Shown: piece by piece, positions 36,144-45,174 of the stretch | Position numbering within the stretch: the first letter of the stretch is position 1 | Layout: every line of letters starts with the position of its first letter | Source: Microbacterium sp. 1.5R | GTDB taxonomy: Bacteria > Actinomycetota > Actinomycetes > Actinomycetales > Microbacteriaceae | Direction of reading: 5' to 3' | Assembly: GCF_007667425.1 (NCBI RefSeq) | Contig: NZ_VDRC01000001.1 | Span: 699,281 to 763,280, forward strand | DNA length: 64,000 bases | The notes under the pieces: model-generated | Told to the model about the DNA's origin: nothing | Database searches by the model: none | The model's input: only the letters and a program-made list of their open reading frames with translations | Program-made: the position numbers and the translations under genes

Positions 36144-36721
36144 GCGTCGCGGCTGTCGGACAGCACGGCGCCGGCGTGCGCGAGCTCGGCGAGCGCCGCG
36201 CGACTCGAGTCCGGCGCCACCCCCGCGATGAGATCGGTGAGGATGCGCACGTGCACGCCGTGGGCGATCGCATCGAGGGCCGACGCCCGGACACAATGGT
36301 CGGTCGCGATGCCGACCACATCGACCTCCGCCACGCCCGCTTCGCTCAGGATGGCCCCCACCGTCTCGCCGCTCTCGGTGCGCCCCTCGAACATCGAGTA
36401 GGCCGGGACGCCCTGACCCTTGTGTACGTGGTGCGTCACCGCGTCCGTGTCCAGCAGCGGGTCGTACGCCGCCCCGTCTGTACCGGCCACGCAGTGCACC
36501 GGCCAGGAGTCGATGAAGTCGGGCTCCTTGTGGAAGTGGCCGCCGTTATCGCCGTCCGCATCGTGCCAGTCGCGGGACGCGAGGATGACGTCGTAGTCCT
36601 CGGAGCGACGGCTGAGGAAGGCGGACACGGCGGATGCCACGGCATCACCCCCGACGACGGCCAAGGCGCCACCCTCGGTGAAATCGTTCTGCACATCGAC
36701 GATGAGAAGCGCTCTGCCCAT
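36140..36721 (-). CDS. pncA: Nicotinamidase / isochorismatase-family hydrolase
   Basis: Converts nicotinamide to nicotinate for NAD salvage. The catalytic triad is visible: Asp in LIVDVQNDFTEGG (residue about 9-12), Lys in HHVHKGQGV and Cys in IATDHCVRASALDA. Metal ligands are Asp and His in SRDWHDADG. The length of 193 aa suits PncA. The ATG at 36721 follows TACGCT (36733-36728) by 6 bases, a leaderless start. It is co-translated with the DUF1697 gene. Confidence 0.92.
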   Translation of the reverse strand: MGRALLIVDVQNDFTEGGALAVVGGDAVASAVSAFLSRRSEDYDVILASRDWHDADGDNGGHFHKEPDFIDSWPVHCVAGTDGAAYDPLLDTDAVTHHVHKGQGVPAYSMFEGRTESGETVGAILSEAGVAEVDVVGIATDHCVRASALDAIAHGVHVRILTDLIAGVAPDSSRAALAELAHAGAVLSDSRDA

Positions 36722-36765
36722 GGTCCGAGCGTACGCCTGGCAGGGCGCTACCCGGAGGAACCAGA

Positions 36766-36798
36766 AGGCCCCGTGATGTTCTTCGCATCACGGGGCCT
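36766..36798 (-). terminator. 13-bp hairpin downstream of tRNA-Thr(CGT)
   Basis: AGGCCCCGTGATG (36766-36778), a 7-base loop, and CATCACGGGGCCT (36786-36798). It follows the tRNA on the minus strand and overlaps the promoter approach of pncA. Confidence 0.75.
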
Positions 36799-36803
36799 GG
36801 TGG

Positions 36804-36876
36804 AGCCGCTTGTCAGAATCGAACTGACGACCTTTTCATTACGAGTGAAATGCTCTGCCGACTGAGCTAAAGCGGC
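36804..36876 (-). tRNA. tRNA-Thr (anticodon CGT)
   Basis: On the minus strand, acceptor GCCGCTT pairs with AAGCGGC. The anticodon stem-loop TTTCA-CTCGTAA-TGAAA gives anticodon CGT (reads ACG). The T arm has AGTTCGATTCT. The length is 73 nt with a T discriminator, like the other Thr tRNA in the window. Confidence 0.96.
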
Positions 36877-36948
36877 GCGATCATCGATATTACCCGTTCC
36901 GGCCGCGCACCGCGAATCGAGACCCTGACGTCCTGCGTCACACCGTGC

Positions 36949-38505
36949 TCACTCGCAGCGCAGGCCGTCTTCCGGCACCGTGTCGTCGAGCAGGAAGGCC
37001 TCCACCGCGCTGTCGACGCAGGTGTTCCCCTTGTTGTAACCGGTGTGCCCCTCACCCACTCGCGTGATCAGAACGCCCTCTGACAGCTGGTCGGCGAGCG
37101 ACTCCGACCACTCGTACGGGGTCGCCGGATCGTTGGTCGTGCCGACGACGAGGATCGGGCCGGCCCCGTCCGCGGTGATCTCACCGCGGGTGCCGGTGGG
37201 CGGGTACGGCCACACCTCGCAGGAGTCGGGGCCGTCCCAATACGGGGCGATGGTCGGAGCACCCTCGGCGATCTTTTCCGACGTCGCCGCCTCGGCGGAC
37301 GGGTCGTCCTCGACCGGGTAGTCCATGCAGTTGTACGCGCGGAAAGCCTCGGACGAGTTGTCGAGGTAGCTGCCGTTCTCACGACCGTTGTAGAAGTCCG
37401 CGAGGAGGAACGCGGTGGACGGGTCACCCTGCAGCGCCTCGTCGAACGCCTGCGTCAGGTAGGTCCAGCTGTCCTGCGAGTACAGGGCGGCGATGATCGC
37501 CGTCATGAGGGCGTCAGCCCCCAGCATCCGGCCGTCTCCGTTCTCGAGCGGCACGGCGTCGACGCTCGCCAGCAGGGCGCCGAGGTCGGCCATCGCCTCG
37601 TCGACGGAGCCGGTGAAGGGGCATTGTCCGGAGTCGAGGCAGTCCTGCATGTAGGCGCGCAGCGCGGATTCGAACCCGAGGGCCTGCGTCGCCCCGACCT
37701 CGAGACCGGACACCGACGGGTCGATCGCGCCGTCGAGGACCAGGCGCCCCGCCTTCTCGGGATACAGGTTCGCGTACGTGGCGCCGAGGAACGTGCCGTA
37801 CGAGTACCCCAGGTAGTTGAGCTGCTTGTCACCGAGGACGGCACGGATGAGATCCATGTCGCGTGCCGCGTTGATCGTGGTCACGTACGGGAGGATGCCG
37901 CCGCTGTTCGCCTCGCAGGCGTCGGCGAACTCCTTGTGCGCTGCCAGCAGCTCGGCCTCCCACTCGGCGCTGCCGCGCGGCGCCTGGGGGATCGAGTAGA
38001 GGTAGTCGTCCATGCCCGCGGCATCGAAGCAGGTGACGGCGGTCGACTGCCCGACCCCTCGCGGATCGAAGCCGATCACGTCGAAGTTCTCGATGAGGTC
38101 GGCCCCCACAGCGAAGTCGAGGCTGTCCTGGATCAGGTCGACGCCGCTCGCTCCCGGACCACCCGGGTTCGTGAGGAGTGAGCCCTTCGCCGTTCCCGTC
38201 GCCTGGTGACGGACGACCGAGAGGGTGATCTCGCCATCGGCGGGGTTCTCCCAGTCGAGCGGAGCGGTGACGTCGGTGCAGTCGAATCCGGTGCCGCACT
38301 GCGTCCAGTCGAGGGTCTGTCCGTAGAAGGGCATGAGATCCTCGCTCACGCCCTCGGTGTCGGGCGCGTTGGTGACCGACGGCTTGGGGTCCGCCCCCTC
38401 CGGGATCATGGCGTACAGGCAGCCGGATAGTGCGACGGATGCTGCGGCGAGGCCGGCGACGGCCACGAGGACCCGACGAAGGCGAGAAGTCGATCGGTCG
38501 GTCAC
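36949..38505 (-). CDS. Secreted alpha/beta-hydrolase lipoprotein, tripeptidyl aminopeptidase (TAP)-like
   Basis: 518-aa exported serine hydrolase of the SlpD/E and TAP family. The N-terminal signal ends in lipobox VALSGC (Cys about 29). Catalytic residues fit Ser in LGYSYGTFLGATYA, Asp in GTTNDPATPYEW and His in VGEGHTGYNKG, the last within the TAP-like C-terminal domain. The oxyanion region has NPGGPGASG. Relatives cleave N-terminal tripeptides; the natural substrate here is unknown. The start overlaps the holB stop (ATGA), making it the last gene of topA-tmk-holB-hydrolase. Confidence 0.92.
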   Translation of the reverse strand: MTDRSTSRLRRVLVAVAGLAAASVALSGCLYAMIPEGADPKPSVTNAPDTEGVSEDLMPFYGQTLDWTQCGTGFDCTDVTAPLDWENPADGEITLSVVRHQATGTAKGSLLTNPGGPGASGVDLIQDSLDFAVGADLIENFDVIGFDPRGVGQSTAVTCFDAAGMDDYLYSIPQAPRGSAEWEAELLAAHKEFADACEANSGGILPYVTTINAARDMDLIRAVLGDKQLNYLGYSYGTFLGATYANLYPEKAGRLVLDGAIDPSVSGLEVGATQALGFESALRAYMQDCLDSGQCPFTGSVDEAMADLGALLASVDAVPLENGDGRMLGADALMTAIIAALYSQDSWTYLTQAFDEALQGDPSTAFLLADFYNGRENGSYLDNSSEAFRAYNCMDYPVEDDPSAEAATSEKIAEGAPTIAPYWDGPDSCEVWPYPPTGTRGEITADGAGPILVVGTTNDPATPYEWSESLADQLSEGVLITRVGEGHTGYNKGNTCVDSAVEAFLLDDTVPEDGLRCE

Positions 38506-39659
38506 GGTGTCCTCCCGCTCGTGACGGTCACGAGCAAGCTCTCCAGGGCGAGCAGCGGTGCGACGTTGCGCTCCAGCGACTGGCGGGTCTCGGCAAGATG
38601 GTCAAGTACGACAAGGGTACGTGTCTCGGGCCACGCCGACGCGAGCGCCGCCAGTTCGTCGTGGAGTTCGCTGTTGATCAGCTCGCCGCCGCGCCCGAAC
38701 TGCAGCATGACGACGTCCCGGAAGAGCGATTGCAGATCGGTCAGCACGCGGTCGATCCCGTCGCGGAGGCTGCGGGTCGCACGCTTCTTCTGCTCGTCCT
38801 CCAGCGCGGAGATCTGGGAGCGCAGCGCGGGAGGGACCGCCTGCCCCTCCCCGATGCCGACCGTTCGCAGCAGCGTGGCACGCTCGGCGGCGTCGCGCTC
38901 GGCCGTCAGCGCCTTCGCGTCGTCCGTCGCCGCCTGGATGATCCGCCCGGCCACCTCGACCGCGTCGTTCACGCCGCGGACACCGATGACCGACCTCAAC
39001 GTCTCGTCGCGACGTCGTCTCGCCGCGTCGTCCGTGGCGAGGCGCTGAGCCATGCCGATGTGGCGCTGCGCGTGCCGCGCAGCCTGCTCGGCGATGGCGG
39101 GGTCGACACCGGTGCGGAGGGTGATCAACCGGGCGACGTCGGCCACATCCGGCTCGCGGAGGCGGAGCGACCGCACGCGCGAACGGATGGTCGGCAGCAG
39201 ATCCGCCTCGCTGGGGGCGCAGAGCACCCAGACCGTCTGCTCCGGCGGCTCCTCGAGCGCCTTGAGGAGCACGTTCGAGGTGCGCTCGACCATGCGATCG
39301 GCGTCTTCGACGACGATCACGCGGTAGCGGCCGGCTGACGGCGCGAAGTAGGACCGCTCGACGAGCGACCGCGCCTCGGCGATCGTGATGATCACTTTGT
39401 CGGTGCGCAGTGCGGTGACGTCGGGATGCGTGCCCGCGAGCACCTGCCGCATGGTCGCCTCGTCGTCGGGCCGGTCGGCGACCAGCGCCGCGGCGAACGC
39501 GTGGGCGAGCGTGGAGCGACCGGAGCCGGGAGGGCCGGTGATCAACCACGCATGCGAGAGCGCTGAGGGGTCGGAGGCGGCGGCGCGGAGCGTCTCGACT
39601 GCTGCGTCCTGCCCCCAGACGTCGGCCCAGGGAAAGGGCGGCGAGACGGTCTGGGGCAT
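38502..39659 (-). CDS. holB: DNA polymerase III subunit delta' (HolB)
   Basis: Clamp-loader subunit of 385 aa, partner of DnaX, encoded at the right end of the window. The AAA+ core shows VWGQDAAVETLRAA and a Walker A-like GPPGSGRSTLAHAF in which Lys is replaced by Arg. The Asp box is VIVVEDADRMVERTSN and sensor 1 is LKALEEPPEQTVW. The usual zinc-binding cysteine cluster is missing: the segment before RQVLAGTHPDV reads DDEATM. This fits a non-ATPase structural role. The ATG at 39659 follows TAGGCT (39671-39666) by 6 bases, so the gene probably has its own leaderless promoter besides read-through from tmk. Confidence 0.95.
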   Translation of the reverse strand: MPQTVSPPFPWADVWGQDAAVETLRAAASDPSALSHAWLITGPPGSGRSTLAHAFAAALVADRPDDEATMRQVLAGTHPDVTALRTDKVIITIAEARSLVERSYFAPSAGRYRVIVVEDADRMVERTSNVLLKALEEPPEQTVWVLCAPSEADLLPTIRSRVRSLRLREPDVADVARLITLRTGVDPAIAEQAARHAQRHIGMAQRLATDDAARRRRDETLRSVIGVRGVNDAVEVAGRIIQAATDDAKALTAERDAAERATLLRTVGIGEGQAVPPALRSQISALEDEQKKRATRSLRDGIDRVLTDLQSLFRDVVMLQFGRGGELINSELHDELAALASAWPETRTLVVLDHLAETRQSLERNVAPLLALESLLVTVTSGRTP

Positions 39660-39711
39660 GCTCTTAGCCTAATCTGCGGCGACGACAAACGAGTGCCGGA
39701 TGGGTCGGGCC

Positions 39712-40371
39712 TCAGCGCAGGACGTGCTGCACCTTCGCCCGGATGGTCTCGGCGATGCGCGCGGGGTCCTGTGCTGCGTCCAGCACGAGGAACCGCTGCG
39801 GTTCGGCGGCGGCCAGAGCGAGGAACGCATCACGGACGCGACGGTGGAAGTCGCTCTTCTCCGCTTCGAGACGGTCAAACGGCTTGTCGGCGGAGTCCAG
39901 CCTGTCCCTGGCGATGTCCGGATCGAGGTCGAGGAGGATCGTGAGATCGGGCAGCGCGCCCTCGGCCGCCCACAGCGACAGCTCGCGGATCTCGGTGCCG
40001 TCGAGCACCCGCCCGGCGCCCTGATAGGCGACGGACGAGTCGAGGTAGCGGTCCTGGAGCACCACCTCGCCACGCTCGAGTGCCGGACGGACGATTGTCG
40101 CGACGTGGTGCGCGCGATCGGCCGCGTACAGCAGCGCCTCTGCACGGGGGGCGATGTCGCCGCGATGGTGCAGGACGATGTCGCGAATGAGCAGCCCGAC
40201 GTCGGAACCGCCGGGCTCTCGCGTGCGCACGACCGTCCGGCCGACATCGGTCAGCCAGTCGGCGAGCAGCGTCGCCTGCGTGGTCTTGCCTGAGCCGTCG
40301 CCGCCTTCGAGCGTGATCCAGACCCCGCTCCCCTGGGTCACGAACCGGCCTTCACTGGGTCGCCCACTCAC
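39712..40371 (-). CDS. tmk: Thymidylate kinase
   Basis: Phosphorylates dTMP to dTDP for DNA synthesis. The P-loop is ITLEGGDGSGKTTQATLL, the DRx motif VVLQDRYLDSSVAYQG and the LID region follow in the normal places; REPGG is at about 50. Two starts are credible: the GTG at 40371, which overlaps the topA stop (GTGA), and the GTG at 40341, which has GAAGG at good spacing and gives 209 aa. It lies between topA and holB in one transcription unit. Confidence 0.95.
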   Translation of the reverse strand: MSGRPSEGRFVTQGSGVWITLEGGDGSGKTTQATLLADWLTDVGRTVVRTREPGGSDVGLLIRDIVLHHRGDIAPRAEALLYAADRAHHVATIVRPALERGEVVLQDRYLDSSVAYQGAGRVLDGTEIRELSLWAAEGALPDLTILLDLDPDIARDRLDSADKPFDRLEAEKSDFHRRVRDAFLALAAAEPQRFLVLDAAQDPARIAETIRAKVQHVLR

Positions 40372-43208
40372 TCGGCGCGCTTGGCGGCGGCGTTCGCCGC
40401 TCGCGTCGCCGCCGCTTTCTTCGCTGCGGCGGAGCGGGCGGCCGCCTTGTCGGGATCCGTCTGCGTCGTCGCGGCGGCCTTCTTGGCCGGCGCCTTCTTC
40501 GCAGCGGGCTTCTTCGCGGGCGCCTTCTTCGCCGGCGCCTTCTTTGCTGCCGCGCCGCGCTTCGGGGCAGGGCCCTTGGCACGCTTGTCGGCGAGCATCT
40601 GTACGGCGATCTCGAAGGTGATGTCCTCGGGCTTCTGACCACGCGGGATCGTGACGTTCGTCTCGCCGTCCGTCACGTAGGCGCCGAAGCGTCCGTCACG
40701 GATGCGGATGGGCTTGCCGCTCACCGGGTCGGCCTCGAATTCCGCGAGCGCACTGGACGCTCGGCGAGCTCCCGCGCCGTACTTCGGCTGCTTGTAGATC
40801 TCGAGCGCCTGCTCCAGCGTGACGTCGAAGATCTGCGATTCACTATCCAGCGACCGCGAATCGGTGCCCTTCTTGAGGTACGGACCGTAGCGGCCGTTCT
40901 GCGCCGTGATCTCGTCACCCGACTCGGGGTCGGTGCCGACCACGCGCGGCAGGCTCAGCAGCTGCAGAGCGGTGTCGAGATCGATCGTGTCGACCGACAT
41001 CGACCGGAAGAGGGATCCGGTACGGGGCTTGGGCGCGGCATCCTTCTTCGCTCCGCGCTTGGGCTTGGGCTTGTCCACGACCTCGCCGGTCGCCTCGTCG
41101 ACCGCTGCGTCGTCCGACACCGGATCGTTCTCCTGCACGTACGGCCCGAATCGGCCGTCCTTGACGACGATCACCTTGCCGTTCTCGGGATTCACGCCGA
41201 GCACGCGGTCGCCGGCGACGGGAGCGTCGATGAGCTCCTGCGCCTTCTCCGCCGTCAGCTCGTCGGGGGCGAGGTCTTCGGGGACGTTGACGATACGCGG
41301 CTTCTCGTCAGGGGCAGCCGGGTCGACGACCTCGAGGTACGGTCCGTACTTGCCGAACCGCAGCGTGGCCGTGTCCGTGATGCGAGTGGAGTTCAGCGCA
41401 CGGGCGTCGATCTCGCCGAGGTTGTCGACGACGTGGCGCAGACCCACCTGGGACTCGGAGCCGTAGTAGAACGAGCGCAGCCATTCGACGCGCTTCTGTT
41501 CGCCGCGCGCGATGGCGTCGAGGTCGTCTTCCAGCGCTGCGGTGAAGTCGTAGTCGATCAGGTCGGCGAAATGCTCTTCGAGCAGCCGGACCACGCTGAA
41601 CGCGAGCCAGGTCGGCACAAGAGCCTGACCCCGCTTGGTCGCGTAGCCGCGGTCGATCACCGTGCCGATGATGCTCGCGAACGTCGAGGGGCGGCCGATG
41701 CCGTGCTCTTCGAGCGCCTTCACGAGCGACGCCTCGGTGTAGCGCGGCTTCGGCGTCGTGCGGTGGCCCTTCGCCTCCGCCTCGGTCATCCGCAGCTCGT
41801 CACCGACGGCGACGGCGGGCAGCGACTGCTCGTCCGAGGTGTCCTGCGAGTTCCGCTTCTCGTCGCGTCCCTCTTCGTACGCTTCGAGGAAGCCCTTGAA
41901 GGTGTAGACGGTGCCGGATGCCGTGAACTCGGCGTTCTGACCGGCCGCGTCGACGGCGATCGTGACGGTCGTGGTCTCGTACTTCGCGTCCGCCATCTGG
42001 CTCGCGACGGTGCGCTTCCAGATGAGGTCGTAGAGGCGGAACTCCTCGCGGTCGAGATCGGATGACACCGACGAGGGAGTGCGGAAGGTCTCTCCCGATG
42101 GGCGGATCGCCTCGTGCGCCTCCTGAGCGTTCTTGCTCTTGGACTTGTAGACGCGCGGCTTCAGCGGCACCGCGCTGTCGCCGTAGAGCGCGACTGCCTG
42201 ACTCCGCGCCGCCTGCACCGCCTGGGTGCTCAGCGCCGTGGAGTCGGTGCGCATATAGGTGATGTACCCCTTCTCGTAGAGCCGCTGGGCGACGCTCATC
42301 GCTTGCTTCGCGCTCATCGAGAGCTTGCGGCCGGCCTCCTGCTGCATCGTGGAGGTCGTGAACGGCGCATAGGGGCTGCGCGTGCCGGGCTTCGCCTCGA
42401 CCTTGGAGACGGTTCCGATGCCTGCCGCGTCGACGGCGAGCGCGAGGGCGGCGGCCTTCTTCTCGTCGAGGACGACGACGGCCTTCTTGAGCTTTCCGGT
42501 GTCGTCGAAGTCGGTGCCGCGGGCGAGCTGCCCGCCGTCGACGCGAACGAGCCGCACACGGAACCCGGAGGCGGACGAGGCGAGTGCCTCGACGTCCCAG
42601 TAATCGGCCGAGACGAAGGCCATGCGCTCACGTTCGCGCTCGACGATCATGCGAGTGGCGGCGGATTGCACACGGCCGGCCGACAGCCCGGTCTTGACCT
42701 TGTACCAGAGCACGGGCGAGACGTCCCAGCCATAGAGACGGTCGAGGATGCGGCGCGTCTCCTGCGCATCGACGAGGTCGGTGTCGAGTTCGCGGGTGTT
42801 GCCGACGGCGGCTTGGATCGCATCCTTGGTGATCTCGTGGAACACCATGCGCTTCACCGGGACCTTGGGCTTGAGGGTCTCGAGCAGGTGCCAGGCGATC
42901 GCCTCGCCCTCGCGGTCCTCATCAGTGGCGAGCAGGAGCTCGTCGGCGGTCTTCAGCGCCCGCTTCAGCTCGGCGACGGTCTTGGTCTTGCGGTCGGACA
43001 CGACGTAGTACGGGTCGAAGTCGTTGTCGACGTCGATCGAGTACTTGCCGTATGCCTGCTTGTCGGCGGCGGGGATGTCCTTCTTGTCGGCGAGGTCACG
43101 GATGTGACCGACCGAGCTGAGCACCTCGTAGCCGTCACCGAGGTAGCCCTGAATAGACCTCATCTTCGTCGGGGACTCGACGATGACCAGCTTCTTGCCT
43201 TGAGCCAA
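40368..43208 (-). CDS. topA: DNA topoisomerase I
   Basis: Type IA enzyme that relaxes negative supercoils. The TTG at 43208 gives LAQGKKLVIVESPTKM, the normal TopA beginning, with AAAGGA eight bases ahead; an ATG 11 codons upstream is rejected. The TOPRIM domain runs to about residue 140 (LLLATDEDREGEAIAWHL), and the active-site Tyr is in GYITYMRTDSTALS. Instead of zinc fingers, the C-terminal third has repeated TopoI_C-type units (GRFGPYVQ, GRYGPYLK, GRFGAYVT). It ends in a Lys/Ala/Pro tail of about 60 residues (KKAPAKKAPAKK type), as in Actinobacteria. It heads the topA-tmk-holB-hydrolase unit. Confidence 0.97.
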   Translation of the reverse strand: MAQGKKLVIVESPTKMRSIQGYLGDGYEVLSSVGHIRDLADKKDIPAADKQAYGKYSIDVDNDFDPYYVVSDRKTKTVAELKRALKTADELLLATDEDREGEAIAWHLLETLKPKVPVKRMVFHEITKDAIQAAVGNTRELDTDLVDAQETRRILDRLYGWDVSPVLWYKVKTGLSAGRVQSAATRMIVERERERMAFVSADYWDVEALASSASGFRVRLVRVDGGQLARGTDFDDTGKLKKAVVVLDEKKAAALALAVDAAGIGTVSKVEAKPGTRSPYAPFTTSTMQQEAGRKLSMSAKQAMSVAQRLYEKGYITYMRTDSTALSTQAVQAARSQAVALYGDSAVPLKPRVYKSKSKNAQEAHEAIRPSGETFRTPSSVSSDLDREEFRLYDLIWKRTVASQMADAKYETTTVTIAVDAAGQNAEFTASGTVYTFKGFLEAYEEGRDEKRNSQDTSDEQSLPAVAVGDELRMTEAEAKGHRTTPKPRYTEASLVKALEEHGIGRPSTFASIIGTVIDRGYATKRGQALVPTWLAFSVVRLLEEHFADLIDYDFTAALEDDLDAIARGEQKRVEWLRSFYYGSESQVGLRHVVDNLGEIDARALNSTRITDTATLRFGKYGPYLEVVDPAAPDEKPRIVNVPEDLAPDELTAEKAQELIDAPVAGDRVLGVNPENGKVIVVKDGRFGPYVQENDPVSDDAAVDEATGEVVDKPKPKRGAKKDAAPKPRTGSLFRSMSVDTIDLDTALQLLSLPRVVGTDPESGDEITAQNGRYGPYLKKGTDSRSLDSESQIFDVTLEQALEIYKQPKYGAGARRASSALAEFEADPVSGKPIRIRDGRFGAYVTDGETNVTIPRGQKPEDITFEIAVQMLADKRAKGPAPKRGAAAKKAPAKKAPAKKPAAKKAPAKKAAATTQTDPDKAAARSAAAKKAAATRAANAAAKRAE

Positions 43209-43305
43209 GGGTGCATCCTTTCTCCGAAGCACACCATACACACCGCCGTGATGGGTTGGTCACAGCGGCGGCCTGCGTTCTCGCGAGCAGCGCTTCGCGC
43301 CGACG

Positions 43306-43635
43306 TCATCTCTCCTCGGGTGGCCCGGCACGGGCGCGGGAGACGGCGGCGAGTCCAGCGTACGCCGCCTGGACCTCCACGGTCGCCACGAGCCCCACGA
43401 CGGCGCAGTCCGTCACGCGGGCACGGGACGCCTCCGCCACGCGAGCGGCGAGAGCGCACGGCGCGTCGGCCGTCGCCACCGCTCCACTGGCGGCGTCGGC
43501 GGCGGCGAGCGCCGCTGCATCCGCCGCCCCTGCCGCGCGCTGCGCAGTCACCGCAGCCCCGCCCACGGCTGCGAGGCCGAGGGACAGAGTGGCCGCGACG
43601 ACGAGCAGACCGGCCCCGAGAGCACTCCCGGCCAT
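43306..43635 (-). CDS. Rv3654c-type TadE-like protein
   Basis: 109-aa protein with one N-terminal hydrophobic helix (GAGLLVVAATLSLGLAAVG) followed by an Ala-rich extracytoplasmic region with two Cys (APCALAAR and VTDCAVV). It matches the pseudopilin-like last gene of the actinobacterial Tad locus. The ATG at 43635 is the only normal start in the frame. The Ala-rich helix after the membrane segment (AQRAAGAADAAALAAADAA) is typical of this family, thought to be a minor pilin or secreted component. Confidence 0.8.
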   Translation of the reverse strand: MAGSALGAGLLVVAATLSLGLAAVGGAAVTAQRAAGAADAAALAAADAASGAVATADAPCALAARVAEASRARVTDCAVVGLVATVEVQAAYAGLAAVSRARAGPPEER

Positions 43636-43711
43636 CAGACCATCCCGCTCGCCACGGCTCCGGCGGCCGAGACGGCTCGGCTGTCGACGCCCGGCGTCGG
43701 CCTGCTGCCCA

Positions 43712-44053
43712 TCACAGGCCGCCGGCGAGGGCGCAGCTCGAGGCCTGGAGCGGAAGCCGGACCATCGCGAACGCAACCTCGCCGTGCGCGGTCGCGCAGA
43801 CGATGTCACCCTCGTTCCGGCTCGACATCGCGGCGCCCGGAACCGCCCTGGACACCGCGGCGGAGGCGGGCCCCGGCCCCTCCCCTCGGCCGAGCAGCCT
43901 CGCGGCGTCGGCCGAGGCATCCTGCAGCGCGACCTGACGCGATGCCGCGCCCAGCGCGCCGGCCCCGAGCATGAGGGCCAACAGCACTGCGGGAAGTGCG
44001 AGGGCGAGTTCCGCAGCGACGGATCCGCGCTCGTCATCGGGTCTGCGCATCAT
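43712..44053 (-). CDS. TadE-family minor pilin-like protein
   Basis: 113-aa TadE-like protein: MMRRPDDERGSVAAELALALPAVLLAL. The family's GSVAAELAL motif sits just before the transmembrane helix, with the conserved Glu. Two Cys lie in the C-terminal part (DIVCATAHG, SSCALAGG). The ATG at 44053 overlaps the DUF4244 stop as ATGA. Confidence 0.88.
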   Translation of the reverse strand: MMRRPDDERGSVAAELALALPAVLLALMLGAGALGAASRQVALQDASADAARLLGRGEGPGPASAAVSRAVPGAAMSSRNEGDIVCATAHGEVAFAMVRLPLQASSCALAGGL

Positions 44054-44247
44054 GACACCGTGAGTGCACGGCGTACGAGATCGGTGAGGATGCCCTGCAC
44101 CTCGCCGGAGCGCAGAATGACGACGAGCAGCCCCGCGAAGGCGACGGCCGCCATCGTCGTGATGGCGTACTCAGCGGTCGCCGCCCCGCGGTCGTCCCCG
44201 AAGAGGGAGGTGGCGGTGCGGCGGGTGAGGGTCGGGATGGTGGTCAT
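44050..44247 (-). CDS. DUF4244 Flp-type pilin-like protein
   Basis: 65-aa protein with a basic N-terminus, the prepilin-like segment DDRGAATAEYAITTMAAVA and one hydrophobic helix. The G-A-A-T-A-E-Y sequence matches the Flp pilin processing region (cleavage followed by Glu at +5 type spacing), making it the probable major pilin. It is translationally coupled to the TadE-like gene. Confidence 0.88.
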   Translation of the reverse strand: MTTIPTLTRRTATSLFGDDRGAATAEYAITTMAAVAFAGLLVVILRSGEVQGILTDLVRRALTVS

Positions 44248-44280
44248 GGTTCTTCTTCTTTCTCTGTAGGGACTTCGTGG

Positions 44281-45174
44281 TCACAGCGGCATTGGTGTCG
44301 ACGCGAGCACGCTGAGCAGAAGCGGTGCGACGCCGAGGAGGAGGAAAGCGGGCAACGTGCACACCCCGAGCGGCAGGAGCAGGCTGGTCGAGAGGCGTGC
44401 GGCGCGCAGCCGACCCTCGACCCGCGACGAGTGCCGGTCCTGAGCGGCCGACGCGCGCAGCAGCTCGACCGCCGGCACCCCCGCGGATCGCGAGAGCTCC
44501 AGCACTGCACGCAGCTGGCCCTCGTCACCTCTTCCTGACGCCTCCGTATCCGCCACGAGGCGGAGCGCTCGATCGACCGACGCCCCTCCCGACAGCGCGA
44601 CGGCCACCAGTTCGGCGTGCATGCCCGGCGTGCCGGGGTCTGGGCGCGCTCGACGCAGCAGTCGACTCGTCCAGGCCCGCGCAGCCAGCACGAGGACGAG
44701 TCCGGCCACCACGCACCCGGCACCGAACGGATTCGTGGTGATCACGCCGAGGGTGTCGAATCCGAGAGCGAAGCCGAGCAGGAGGCCTGCGAACGGCATC
44801 CACAGCAGCAGCCGAGCTGTACCGGCGGGCTCGGCGAGGGCGATCCGCACGTCGTCGGCGGCCGAGGCCGCATCGCGGAGGGTGTCGGCGATCATCCGCA
44901 GGACCTCGGCGAGGGGAGCGCCGATCGTCGTCGCGACCTCCCAGGCCGCGGCGAGATCACGCCAGACCCCGCCTCGTCGTTCGATCGCAGTGACGAGGGG
45001 TTCTCCGCCTTCGACGCTCTCGACGATGGCGACCGCGTGGGAATCCCCGAGATCGGCGACGTGCCGCCAGGCGACCATCGGTGCGGCACCGGCCTGCAGC
45101 AGGACGGCGAGCGTCTGCACGGTGGTGGCCGGATCGGCCTCCCGCTGCGCGGCACGGCGGAGCAGCGTCACCAC
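44281..45174 (-). CDS. Type II secretion system F family protein (TadB/TadC-like)
   Basis: 297-aa inner-membrane platform protein. The T2SF domain has LLQAGAAPMVAWRHVAD near the N-terminus and a second cytoplasmic half (VALSGGASVDRALRLVAD). Transmembrane segments lie at about 130-150, 152-172 and 268-292. Only one T2SF gene is present, while classical tad loci have TadB and TadC. The GTG at 45174 (or 45171) overlaps the tadA stop. Confidence 0.88.
   Translation of the reverse strand: MVTLLRRAAQREADPATTVQTLAVLLQAGAAPMVAWRHVADLGDSHAVAIVESVEGGEPLVTAIERRGGVWRDLAAAWEVATTIGAPLAEVLRMIADTLRDAASAADDVRIALAEPAGTARLLLWMPFAGLLLGFALGFDTLGVITTNPFGAGCVVAGLVLVLAARAWTSRLLRRARPDPGTPGMHAELVAVALSGGASVDRALRLVADTEASGRGDEGQLRAVLELSRSAGVPAVELLRASAAQDRHSSRVEGRLRAARLSTSLLLPLGVCTLPAFLLLGVAPLLLSVLASTPMPL

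Noticed and set aside
35613..36321. Longer DUF1697 open frames reaching into the nicotinamidase gene
   Set aside because: The extra N-terminus is arginine-rich shadow sequence. The ATG at 36143 overlaps the upstream stop and starts at the family N-terminus.
43209..43241. ATG start of topA at 43241
   Set aside because: The extra 11 residues do not resemble TopA. TTG at 43208 has a ribosome site and gives the conserved beginning.
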